Source: Bacillota bacterium
Lineage (GTDB): Bacteria > Bacillota > Desulfotomaculia > Desulfotomaculales > Desulfallaceae
Assembly (NCBI GenBank): GCA_023439185.1
Contig: JAEXOR010000059.1
Span: 47,739-111,738, forward strand
Direction of reading: 5' to 3'
DNA length: 64,000 bases
Position 1 is the stretch's first letter; every line of letters starts with the position of its first letter. Positions 50,285 to 58,747 of this stretch are shown here, piece by piece. The position numbers and the translations under genes are program-made. A model generated the notes under the pieces. It was not told the origin of the DNA, did no database searches, and saw nothing but the letters and a program-made list of their open reading frames with translations.

Positions 50285-51592
50285 ATGAGTTTTAAGAAAA
50301 GCAACGATGATATTGTTTGCGTAAGCGCCGTCAGAACGCCCTTCGGCCGTTTCGGCGGGAGTATGAAAGATCTTGATATTTACGAATTAGGCGCCGTTGC
50401 CATGAGGAATTCCATGGCAAAAATTAAGTTGGCTCCCAACTTAATTGATGAAGTCTGGTGGGGGAACGGCGACACTACAAACTGCAAGGATCCGTTTACT
50501 CCGGTGGTAGCACGGCAAACCATGCTGAAGGCCGGAATTCCGCCTGAAACTCCGTCTGTGACCTTTGACCAGGCGTGCACTTCAGCATTGACCACTGTGA
50601 AATACGGAGCAAGAAGTATTAAATTAGGTGAGGCTAAAGTAGTAATGACGGGTGGTTCCACCAGTTTCAGCACGGTGCCGTTTTTACTGCGCGATCTTCG
50701 CTGGGAAGGCAAGAAGCACAGCTCTTTTATGGTTGAAGACCCAATCATTCCTTTGGGCTACAAGGATTATGCTCCAGTTGCCGTTGATTCCGGTAATGTG
50801 GCCATTGAATATGGGGTATCCCGGGCAGAGCAAGATGAATTAGCCTATGCAAGCCACCGGAAATACGGTGCGGCTTGGGAGCGAGGTTTCTTTCGAAAGG
50901 AAATGACTCCCCTGGAAATAGTCAAAACAGATAAAAAGGGCCAGGTTATTTCTAATCGAATGCTGGACAAAGACGAGCAATATCGCTCAGATATTACTCC
51001 GGAAGCCCTTGCGAAATTAAAACCGATCTTCGGCAATCCCACCTGCACCGCGGGCAACGCCCCGGGGATGAATGATGGCGCTGCCGCCCAAATTTTCACC
51101 ACCAGGGAACATGCTGAAGAACTGGGGCTGGAAATAATCTATACCCTGGTATCTATTGCAGCCATTGCTCTGCAGCCAAGAATTATGCCGGTGTCACCGG
51201 CCTTTGCCATTAAAAAATGCCTGGATGAATCGAAGTTATCCATTGATGACATGAAATACCTTGAGATTAATGAAGCCTTTGCCTGTGTTCCGCTGGTTTC
51301 CTGCAAGCTTCTCTCCAATGACAGATTCTTAAGCGGTAATTATAAGGAGATGGTGCAAGAGGCATCTGAAAAGCCGATTTTGGATCACGATGCCCGGAAA
51401 TATCAAGATTTAAAGAATAAGCTAAATGTTAACGGCAGTGCAATTGCCATTGGTCATCCCAACACTGCAAGCGGAGCCCGCATTATGATGACGGCAGCCT
51501 ACAATCTGAGAGAGAATGGCGGAGGTTTTGCGGCCTGTGCCATTTGCGGCGGTTTAACCCAGGGCGCGGGAGCGATAATTTGGGTCGAATAA
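50285..51592 (+). CDS. Thiolase family acyltransferase
   Basis: 435 residues from the ATG at 50285, preceded by GGGAG. Active-site cysteine in DQACTSALTTVKYG, GHPNTASGARIM histidine motif, CAICGGLTQGAGA second cysteine. Has a longer insertion before the histidine loop (about 365-395) than the first thiolase, closer to the FadI-like group, so probably specific for a longer or branched 3-ketoacyl-CoA. Confidence 0.9.
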   Translation: MSFKKSNDDIVCVSAVRTPFGRFGGSMKDLDIYELGAVAMRNSMAKIKLAPNLIDEVWWGNGDTTNCKDPFTPVVARQTMLKAGIPPETPSVTFDQACTSALTTVKYGARSIKLGEAKVVMTGGSTSFSTVPFLLRDLRWEGKKHSSFMVEDPIIPLGYKDYAPVAVDSGNVAIEYGVSRAEQDELAYASHRKYGAAWERGFFRKEMTPLEIVKTDKKGQVISNRMLDKDEQYRSDITPEALAKLKPIFGNPTCTAGNAPGMNDGAAAQIFTTREHAEELGLEIIYTLVSIAAIALQPRIMPVSPAFAIKKCLDESKLSIDDMKYLEINEAFACVPLVSCKLLSNDRFLSGNYKEMVQEASEKPILDHDARKYQDLKNKLNVNGSAIAIGHPNTASGARIMMTAAYNLRENGGGFAACAICGGLTQGAGAIIWVE

Positions 51593-51609
51593 AGAAAAGG
51601 ATGGTGCAT

Positions 51610-52740
51610 ATGATTAGTTTTGAACTCACCGATGAACAAAAAGATTTACAAGCGATGGTTCGGAAATTTACTAAAAATGAGATTATTCCCGTTGCAGCGG
51701 AATACGACCAAAAAAATGAAATGCCCTGGCCCATTATCCAAAAAGGGTTTGAGATTGGCTTGTGGAATTTTAATCTGCCCTTAAAATACAATGGCTTAGA
51801 GCTGGACCATGTTACTGAAGCCATCCTGGTTGAAGAACTGGCTTACGGATGTTTAGGAATCAGCGGAGCATGGGATGGAAATACCCTGGCCCTTACGCCA
51901 ATCCTGATTGCGGGTACGGAAGAACAGCAAGACAGGTGGCTGCCGCAATTTGGCGAAAAACCCCTTTTGGGGGCCTTCTGTCTCACCGAACCCGGGGCCG
52001 GTTCTGATGCAAAATCCATGGTGACTCGAGCGGAAAAAGTTGGTGATGAATATATTATTAATGGCACCAAGTGTTTTATAACCCATGGCGGCATATCAAA
52101 TATGTACACTGTTTTTGCTAAAACTAAAGGGACCAAAAAGATCAGCGCCTTTCTGGTATCCGGCGATAATCCCGGTGTCTCGATGGGAAAAGTGGAAGAT
52201 AAATTGGGAGACAGGGCTTCCCATATAGCGGAAGTAATTTTCGAAGATGTGAGGGTTCCGGCTGAGGATCTCCTGGGACAGGAGGGGGATGGGTTTAAAA
52301 TTGCCATGCAGACCTTGGATCGGACCAGGATGAGTATCGGGGCGGCAGCAGTCGGCGTGGCACGCAGGGCCCTTGAAGAGTCCATTGCATATGCCAAGGT
52401 TAGAACCCAGTTTGGGAAGCCTATTGGTCAACATCAAGGGATTGCTTTTATGCTGGCGGATATGGCCACGAAGGTAGAAGCAGCTCGAAGCTTGGTACTG
52501 CTGGCGGCATCAGAGATAGACGCTAAGAGATTAGACCCTAAATTCGGTGCTATGTGCAAGCTCTATGCAGCGGATATAGCTATGGAAGTGACGGTGGATG
52601 CCGTTCAAATTCATGGCGGTTACGGATACATGAGGGATTATCCAGTTGAAAAACTGATGAGGGACGCTAAGATACTTCAAATTTATGAGGGAACTCAGCA
52701 AGTACAAAGGATGGTTATTGCAGGCAGACTCTTGAGTTAA
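51610..52740 (+). CDS. Acyl-CoA dehydrogenase, short form
   Basis: 376 residues from the ATG at 51610; an ATG three codons upstream is possible. FCLTEPGAGSDAKSM, GTKCFITHGG, FGKPIGQHQGIAFMLADM, and IHGGYGYMRDYPVEKLMRDAKILQIYEGTQQVQ with the catalytic glutamate: short/medium-chain (butyryl-CoA-type) enzyme of usual length. Last gene of the operon, ended by the hairpin at 52775. Confidence 0.95.
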   Translation: MISFELTDEQKDLQAMVRKFTKNEIIPVAAEYDQKNEMPWPIIQKGFEIGLWNFNLPLKYNGLELDHVTEAILVEELAYGCLGISGAWDGNTLALTPILIAGTEEQQDRWLPQFGEKPLLGAFCLTEPGAGSDAKSMVTRAEKVGDEYIINGTKCFITHGGISNMYTVFAKTKGTKKISAFLVSGDNPGVSMGKVEDKLGDRASHIAEVIFEDVRVPAEDLLGQEGDGFKIAMQTLDRTRMSIGAAAVGVARRALEESIAYAKVRTQFGKPIGQHQGIAFMLADMATKVEAARSLVLLAASEIDAKRLDPKFGAMCKLYAADIAMEVTVDAVQIHGGYGYMRDYPVEKLMRDAKILQIYEGTQQVQRMVIAGRLLS

Positions 52741-52774
52741 ATAAGAACTTCAAAACGCTGCACTCCGCAGCTAC

Positions 52775-52826
52775 GCCTATTCCAAATTGGCTTGCGCAGT
52801 CCAATTTGGAATAGGCATTTTATTTG
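52775..52826 (+). terminator. Terminator of the beta-oxidation operon
   Basis: A 16-bp perfect inverted repeat (52775-52790 with 52801-52816, loop of 10) followed by ATTTTATTT. On the minus strand it also follows the DUF5305 stop, so it may serve both directions. Confidence 0.85.
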
Positions 52827-52846
52827 AGGGTTATCACCTTGACAGC

Positions 52847-53944
52847 TCACATGCTTATCGGCCGGTCTTCCCCGCTCCCGGCCGGAACCGGGTGCTCCGC
52901 TTCCGGCTTGATTTCACCGAATATCACCATATAGTAAACCCTGCCGCTGTCGAAAACGTAAAACTCGATTTTTCTTTCCATCGGACTGTTCACCTGGTAA
53001 TAGAAAACCGGCTGCCCCACCTCGTCGGCAATTTTCACCATATCCTCAATGGAAGTGACGTTGATGATATCGGCAAGCTGATAGGATATGGATTGTTCCA
53101 TCCCGGCCAGCCTTTCCCCATACTCCTTGAAAATACGCGCCATGGTCCGGTCAAAAATATCCAGGGGAGCGGCTGTTTTGATAAACACCGCCGACAGTGC
53201 CGCGACTACAAGGAAAACAAAGGAAAAGGCAAAGCAGACGGCTGTTTTTCCCGTATCTACAGGCAGTTGTTGTTTGATGGTCTCAGTGATGGAATCTTCC
53301 CCGGTAATCTCGGGGGCCGCTTCGATTTTAAAGACATTTTCCCCGATGGGAATAACGATATTGGGACTCATTTGGTCTTCCAGAGTGCCCTTCGCGGTGG
53401 CGGCCCGGGTTCGGACATCAAAGACCACGTTAAGCACCACCGGGCTGTTGATTTCCGAATCACTGAAAATTGTTTCCTTCGACGCCCAATAACTGTCCAG
53501 GGTTACCGGCACCGTGATTTCAATCTCATTGTCCGTATCCTCCGCCTGCCGGGCCTGCGGGGGCACTAAAACATACTCTTTGCTCCACAGCACTTCGTTT
53601 TCCCTGCCGTGCAGGCCTTGCAAAAACGCCTGAACAGAATAATCCGTTTTGATTTGAGCCGGTACGTTGCCTTCAAACCGGTATTTAAACTTGAGCTCCA
53701 GGTGGTCGATATATTTAAAAACATAATACCGGTCTTTGCCCAGGGAAGGCTGTTCAAACATCACGTTGGGCCTGAAAAAAACCGTGTAATCAACGTTCCC
53801 TCTGCTTTGATAGGCATAATTAACTTCCTGCTTCTCCTCATACCTGGCCGTTTTTAATTCCCAAACGCCATAAGCGGAGAAAATAAGCGCCAAAATGATG
53901 CCCAGTATCACCATAACCCTTTTCATTTGTTTACTGAGCCTCAT
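52847..53944 (-). CDS. DUF5305 membrane protein in SipW locus
   Basis: 365 residues from the ATG at 53944, with GAGGTGAG before it; an upstream frame overlaps the sipW-like gene. One N-terminal membrane segment (about 10-28), a beta-rich extracytoplasmic domain (about 30-240) and a second membrane segment (about 240-262), then a cytoplasmic tail: the DUF5305 layout. Such proteins are found next to SipW-like peptidases in archaea and Firmicutes; role unknown. A damaged copy of its last 100 bases lies at 34889. Confidence 0.82.
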   Translation of the reverse strand: MRLSKQMKRVMVILGIILALIFSAYGVWELKTARYEEKQEVNYAYQSRGNVDYTVFFRPNVMFEQPSLGKDRYYVFKYIDHLELKFKYRFEGNVPAQIKTDYSVQAFLQGLHGRENEVLWSKEYVLVPPQARQAEDTDNEIEITVPVTLDSYWASKETIFSDSEINSPVVLNVVFDVRTRAATAKGTLEDQMSPNIVIPIGENVFKIEAAPEITGEDSITETIKQQLPVDTGKTAVCFAFSFVFLVVAALSAVFIKTAAPLDIFDRTMARIFKEYGERLAGMEQSISYQLADIINVTSIEDMVKIADEVGQPVFYYQVNSPMERKIEFYVFDSGRVYYMVIFGEIKPEAEHPVPAGSGEDRPISM

Positions 53945-53963
53945 TGTCTCACCTCTGCAATGG

Positions 53964-55133
53964 TCAAAATACCACATCTTCCCTTGGAACCCCGGAGTCG
54001 GTTTTAAAAAAAAGATTCAGCCATCCCACTTTGGGAATCCTGCCGATCATTTTGCCCCTGATTTGCCCGGGCGTCACCGGCTTTGAGTCGGGAGCGCTGT
54101 TATTGTCCCCCCGGGTGCGGAATTCACCTTTGGCTTCGTCTACTTCAATGACCCGGTGAATAATAAACACCTGATCCCTCCAGTACTGGATTACATCTCC
54201 CACCTGAACATCCTTGCTGTCGCATTTTTTGATCAGCGCCACATCCCCGGGGTACAAAACAGGTTCCATGCTTCCCGTCAGGACCACCGTGGGAAATACT
54301 TTAAAAACTCCCACGGCAAACCAGATCAAAACGATGGAAACCACACTCACGGCAATCCATGAGCCGGTACCTTCCCTCTTTTGTTCTCTGAGCTTCATTT
54401 GCCGCCCCTGTTTGTGATAAACCTGTCTGATCACCAGGAGAAACAACACCGGCAGCATGATTCCGATAAAGGCCTTGGTAATCCAGGTCAGGTCGGGAAG
54501 CACCGGGACCACCCACACCGGCAGGGAGGTCAGGACGCTGAAAATGATGGCGGGATAGGCTCCCCCCAGGTAAACCATGTAGGTGAGCAGGATGTTGCCC
54601 ATTATTTCCGGCAGGGCATATTCACCCGCGTATTGGATAATCTGCGGCCAGATCTCAAGGCTGGTGATGATCCTCAGGTTCAGCCGGTACAGGGAAAAAA
54701 CAAGCACCGTAAGAATACAAAAAAGCGCCAGGTATTCCCGCTTGACCCGGTTGACGAGGTAGTTTCTCACCCATTCCATCATCACCAGGACACTGCCGAA
54801 GCTAAGAATGTTAATCATGATACCCCGGATGTTTTTGGTGTAAGGGCTGGCGCCGATACCGTCCAAAAACCCCCCGGCAAAATAGACGGAAATATAAGTA
54901 ACGGCGCAGATGGCGCTCCAGATAAGGATGAAGTTATATAGTTTCAGCCTGCCCTTAAACCTGCACCGGGGTTTTTGCCAGATATATAAGGACAATCCCA
55001 ACCAAAACAGGGGTTTGAAAAAAAACAGGTAACCGTCGGACCCCAGCAATGAAGGTAAGACCTGATAGCCCAGGATCAGGGACAGCACAATTATTAAAAG
55101 CAATACCAGCGCTTCATATTCCCTTTTGCCCAT
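53964..55133 (-). CDS. SipW-type signal peptidase I with extra membrane domain
   Basis: 389 residues. The last 130 contain the catalytic domain: serine 288 in TGSMEPVLYPGDVALIKK, GDVIQYW, and histidine 326 (FIIHRVIEV) in place of the lysine of ordinary bacterial type I peptidases, followed by FRTRGDNN. This Ser-His dyad is the ER/archaeal-like SipW form. The first 235 residues form about seven membrane helices not present in Bacillus SipW (about 190 residues). Expected to process the exported proteins at 32-34.7 kb, which carry SipW-type leaders. Third gene of a tight four-gene unit. Confidence 0.88.
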   Translation of the reverse strand: MGKREYEALVLLLIIVLSLILGYQVLPSLLGSDGYLFFFKPLFWLGLSLYIWQKPRCRFKGRLKLYNFILIWSAICAVTYISVYFAGGFLDGIGASPYTKNIRGIMINILSFGSVLVMMEWVRNYLVNRVKREYLALFCILTVLVFSLYRLNLRIITSLEIWPQIIQYAGEYALPEIMGNILLTYMVYLGGAYPAIIFSVLTSLPVWVVPVLPDLTWITKAFIGIMLPVLFLLVIRQVYHKQGRQMKLREQKREGTGSWIAVSVVSIVLIWFAVGVFKVFPTVVLTGSMEPVLYPGDVALIKKCDSKDVQVGDVIQYWRDQVFIIHRVIEVDEAKGEFRTRGDNNSAPDSKPVTPGQIRGKMIGRIPKVGWLNLFFKTDSGVPREDVVF

Positions 55134-55148
55134 TGATTTATCCTTTAA

Positions 55149-56831
55149 CTAGTCCTCCGCCAGCTTTTTCATAATCTCCCCGTTGGCAAACATGATCTCC
55201 ACCGCGGTGTAGGAGTGCCGGTCTGAAATGATATTAATGCTGCCGTTAAAAATTCTGATCAGGCTCCTGATATTGTACAAGCCCAGGCCATGCCGCTCCG
55301 TTTCGGTTTGGGCCGGGTCAAAGCCGGTTCCGTCGTCTTTGATGGTCAGGCGGGTATTGGCGGCGTCGATATGCAGCCTGACCCAGATATTGCGGCATTT
55401 TCCATGCCGGATGGCGTTTCCGGCGCTTTCGATAATAATCCGGTACAGCGCTTTCTTGGCCCCGGTGGAAAGATTGTCGTCCCCGTCGTCAATGTCGACA
55501 TTTATTTTAGTGCCGCTGAGTCTTTCCAGGTCCCGCAAATACAATTGCACGCTTTCTTTAAACAAATCAATCTGCTGCTTTTTATGGCTCAGATTATAAA
55601 TGGTGGAACGCAGGTCTTTTAACGAGCTTTGAATCGTCTCCATGGCCAGCGTCATTTGCTCTTTCTTTTCCGGGTCGTCCATGCGGTTCCATTTCTTCAG
55701 GGTATCGTAAGTCATGCAGGACATGGCAAAAAGCCGCTGCACCACACTATCGTGGATATCATCCGCAATGCGGTTTTGCTCGTCGGCGATAACCAGTTCA
55801 TCGTTAACCGCTTCCACCTCGGCTTTTTCCAGCAGCATGGCCCCCAGCCGGGAAAAGAAAAGAAGACTTAAAGGATACTCTTCTTTTTCCAAATGAGATT
55901 CTTCATCCGGAATGATCAGCCCAATGACGCCGTGCTCACTGAGATTGGAAACTTTGATTAAAACCGCCTGGCCGCCGGTGGCCAGCGGGAGCAGTGAGGC
56001 ATGATCTTTGGAAAGCAGGGGGTAGTTATCCTTTACCGCTTTGTACAGCTCGTCCCTTAAACCTTCGCTGATATTTATAACTGCCGCCGGGCTGTCTGTC
56101 TTACCGGGGTCATTGGGCAGAAAAAACGCCTGGGCGGCGGGTGAAATCCGGCCCACGAAATCCAGAAGAATATGCAGTATTTCGCGCTTGTCCCTTTGAT
56201 TGGCAATTGCCTGCACCGCTTCATACATAAACAGGATATCTTCAATCAAGCTCTTGATTTTCGCGTTGGAGCTTTCCAACTGCTCGTTGATTTCCCGCAA
56301 TTCTTCCCGTTTCTTGCTGATCAGACCATAATAATTAAAAAGGATATTAACCAGAACCAAAATTAAAACGTAACTGAGAATGATGTTTGAATATGATAGC
56401 AGGTAATCTGTTAATTCCAGGGTTTGCTCCGAATAATATCCCGTGGCCGACAGGATTATAAAATTTGCCGCCAGGTAAAGAGCTTTCTCTCTGGGCTGCA
56501 TATAACAGGAAATAATCAATAAAGGGTTTAAAAAATACCAGATAAACGGGCTTTTCAACCCGCCGGTCAATACCATCAGCACCGCTATCCCGGTGATTTC
56601 CACAATGAGTAAAAGGTTCAGCCGCCATTTCATTTCCAGGCTGATCCGGTAAAGATACATTAACAGAAAAGCGGAAGATATGATGCAGCAGGCCAACAGC
56701 AGCATGGCCAAAACGGCGTAACCGGCCAATATCCCATTAATTATATAAATGGATAAGGTTAAAAATATGGATATAATCCGGTATGTTTCAATTAAGCCGG
56801 TGATATTGCTGTAAGGGTTTAACTTGAACAC
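55149..56831 (-). CDS. NarX-type sensor histidine kinase
   Basis: 560 residues. Six N-terminal membrane helices (about 15-175), a coiled-coil linker (about 180-210), a GAF-like domain (about 210-350), then a HisKA_3 dimerisation helix with the phosphoacceptor in IADDIHDSVVQRLFAM (near 363) and a HATPase domain with N box ESAGNAIRHG, DDGTGFD and GLGLYNI. This class pairs with NarL/FixJ regulators, and the only one in the window is at 31443. Eleven-base gap from the pilT-like gene. Confidence 0.93.
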   Translation of the reverse strand: MFKLNPYSNITGLIETYRIISIFLTLSIYIINGILAGYAVLAMLLLACCIISSAFLLMYLYRISLEMKWRLNLLLIVEITGIAVLMVLTGGLKSPFIWYFLNPLLIISCYMQPREKALYLAANFIILSATGYYSEQTLELTDYLLSYSNIILSYVLILVLVNILFNYYGLISKKREELREINEQLESSNAKIKSLIEDILFMYEAVQAIANQRDKREILHILLDFVGRISPAAQAFFLPNDPGKTDSPAAVINISEGLRDELYKAVKDNYPLLSKDHASLLPLATGGQAVLIKVSNLSEHGVIGLIIPDEESHLEKEEYPLSLLFFSRLGAMLLEKAEVEAVNDELVIADEQNRIADDIHDSVVQRLFAMSCMTYDTLKKWNRMDDPEKKEQMTLAMETIQSSLKDLRSTIYNLSHKKQQIDLFKESVQLYLRDLERLSGTKINVDIDDGDDNLSTGAKKALYRIIIESAGNAIRHGKCRNIWVRLHIDAANTRLTIKDDGTGFDPAQTETERHGLGLYNIRSLIRIFNGSINIISDRHSYTAVEIMFANGEIMKKLAED

Positions 56832-56841
56832 GGCCGTCTCC

Positions 56842-57885
56842 TTACCCTCGGCACTGCGATGAATAGTACAAAGCGTTTTCCTTGGAGATCACCCCTCGGG
56901 CGTAGAGGCCATGGATGACATCTTCCATGGTAATCATGCCGAGGGCTTTGCTTGCCTTGATTACTTCCGGAAGCTGATGAATTTTATTTTCAATGATCAG
57001 GTTTTTTGTGGCGCTGGTGGCCAGCAAAACCTCCATTGCGGTAACGCCGGACGTTCCGTTGATGGCGGGAATAATCTGTTGGGAAACGATGGCCTGCAAG
57101 ACGTTGTGCAGCTGCATTTGGATATGGTCCCTTTTTTCAGGGGTAAACATATTGATGATATACCGGATGGTTTTAACGGCGCCGCTGGTTTGCAGGGAAG
57201 TGACAACCAGATGACCGTTTTCCGCCGCGGCAAGAGCAGCGGAAAAGGTTTCAGGATCCCCGGAAAAACCAACCATGATTACATCAGGGTCCTGGGTAAT
57301 GGCGGAATAAACCCCTTCCTGGTAGCTGTTGGCGTCAATGCCGATTTCCTTTTGGTTTACAATGGCTTGATCGTGTTTAAACAAATATTCGATGGGATCT
57401 TCAACGGTGATAATGTGGCAAGCCCTGGTTTCGCTTATTTTTTTGATAATGGCGGCCCTTGTCGCAGGTATGCTGTCGCTGTCGCCGCAAATCAAAATCA
57501 GCCCGCTTTTTAGCTTATGGAGGTCCATGACCACCTGGGGAATATTCAGTTCTTCCGGCGTTTTCAGCAGCCGGTCCAAAAGCTTGAAGCTGATGGAAAA
57601 GGAACCCCTTTGCATGAAAATGTTTGCCCGCAGCCTGCCGATATTTTTGAACGCCACCGGCAAGCTAAGACAGCGATTGACTTTAAGGGTGCTCATTTGT
57701 TCCTCATTGAGCAGCGCCGTTAAAATATTTTCCGTATCCCTGGGTCCGATGCTTTCAAAAGGGGTAAACTTTAATACCCCTTCCACCCGCACGGCCGGAA
57801 CGGATCCCGCCGTAATATGCAAGTTGGTGGCATTGCAATCCTTGGCATAGTTTAAAACTTTTAACAACTGCTCCTGATTATACAT
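56842..57885 (-). CDS. PilT-like protein lacking ATPase motifs
   Basis: 347 residues with the complete PilT/secretion-ATPase fold: N-terminal domain (1-95), Asp box VEDPIEYLF (161-169), and the C-terminal region. But the P-loop, GPTGSGKST in active proteins, reads GDSDSIPAT (134-142) with proline at the lysine position; the Walker B glutamate is phenylalanine (MVGFSGDPET, 207); and the His-box histidine is glutamine (TSLQTSGA, 232). The reading frame is otherwise intact. Probably a non-catalytic regulator or scaffold. It heads the four-gene unit with the kinase, SipW and DUF5305; GGAGG precedes the ATG. Confidence 0.85.
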   Translation of the reverse strand: MYNQEQLLKVLNYAKDCNATNLHITAGSVPAVRVEGVLKFTPFESIGPRDTENILTALLNEEQMSTLKVNRCLSLPVAFKNIGRLRANIFMQRGSFSISFKLLDRLLKTPEELNIPQVVMDLHKLKSGLILICGDSDSIPATRAAIIKKISETRACHIITVEDPIEYLFKHDQAIVNQKEIGIDANSYQEGVYSAITQDPDVIMVGFSGDPETFSAALAAAENGHLVVTSLQTSGAVKTIRYIINMFTPEKRDHIQMQLHNVLQAIVSQQIIPAINGTSGVTAMEVLLATSATKNLIIENKIHQLPEVIKASKALGMITMEDVIHGLYARGVISKENALYYSSQCRG

Positions 57886-58207
57886 GTTTCCTCCAAATTA
57901 GACAATTAAAAATAATTAGCATTGAAGTTAAATTTTTCATTTATGCTTTAAATTTGAAGTATGGCGGGAGATTACTGATAAATTACATGTCTAACAAGTT
58001 TGGAAGGATTAAAGCGTTTAAAAAGGTATCCAGATAAAATGACATATTCTGAGCAATATGTATTATTATGCTTTAGTGTATTGAGTAAATCAATAGCAAA
58101 ATATTAAAAATGTCAGTATTTAAAAAAAGGAGCCTGTGTAGTAACAACTTAACAACTGGCTGCGTAAAATAAAAAAATCAGGAATAAAATTCCAGGGGGC
58201 GCTATAT
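57886..58207. other. Divergent intergenic region
   Basis: AT-rich gap between the pilT-like and sodC genes. No gene or confident promoter was found. An 18-base string at 58121-58138 (TAAAAAAAGGAGCCTGTG) is identical to the left arm of the terminator at 62251, but here it lacks a pairing arm. Confidence 0.5.
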
Positions 58208-58687
58208 ATGAATGCAACAAAGGGGAAGCCTTTAGCCATTGCCTATGTTAAAGGCGGGCCGCTCAGGCCGCAAATTGAAGGCGAAGTGCGGTTTTACAAC
58301 GCGCCGGGCGGAACCTGGGTTTGCGCCGAGATTAAGGGGCTTCCTCCGTACCGGCCGGCGACCAACGGCGAATCTCCCATCGGCCCGCACGGCTTTCACA
58401 TCCACGAGTTCGGCAATTGCATGGCTGGAAACTCCCGGGAACCTTTCAGTGCGGCCGGCGGCCACTGGAATCCGACCAACCAACCGCATGGAAATCACGC
58501 CGGAGACTTTCCCGTGCTGTTCTCCAATCATGGTTATAGTGAATCATGTTTTTTTACCGATCGTTTTAAACCGCATGAGGTTATTGGATTGTCAGTAATA
58601 ATTCATCAGAACCCTGATGATTACAGGACTCAGCCGGCAGGAAATTCAGGCATGAGGCTAGCTTGCGGCGTCATAAGGGAACCCTGA
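58208..58687 (+). CDS. sodC: Cu/Zn superoxide dismutase without signal peptide
   Basis: 159 residues. Converts superoxide to peroxide and oxygen. Copper ligands in GFHIHEFGNC, bridging and zinc ligands in the loop GGHWNPTNQPHGNHAGDFPVL, the last copper histidine in VIIHQNPDDYRTQPAGNSG and the conserved arginine in MRLACGVI. The two cysteines of the structural disulfide (GNC and LACG) are present. Unlike most bacterial SodC proteins there is no signal peptide or lipobox, so it should be cytoplasmic unless exported otherwise. A REP-like hairpin follows its stop. Confidence 0.9.
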   Translation: MNATKGKPLAIAYVKGGPLRPQIEGEVRFYNAPGGTWVCAEIKGLPPYRPATNGESPIGPHGFHIHEFGNCMAGNSREPFSAAGGHWNPTNQPHGNHAGDFPVLFSNHGYSESCFFTDRFKPHEVIGLSVIIHQNPDDYRTQPAGNSGMRLACGVIREP

Positions 58688-58695
58688 GCCGGTAA

Positions 58696-58736
58696 GGAAG
58701 CAAGGGGGGAAGCAAGGGGACGGTTCTCTTGCTTCC
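58696..58736 (+). repeat. REP-like hairpin, copy 1
   Basis: GGAAGCAAG...CTTGCTTCC stem around GGGACGGTTCT, preceded by a partial duplication of its left arm. Same orientation as the copy at 59727. Lies between sodC and the convergent nitroreductase gene. Confidence 0.75.
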
Positions 58737-58747
58737 TAATCATCCTG

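Noticed and set aside
58121..58138. 18 bases identical to the left arm of the cimA terminator
   Set aside because: A-rich string with a common GGAGCC core and no pairing arm here; probably coincidence or an old terminator remnant.
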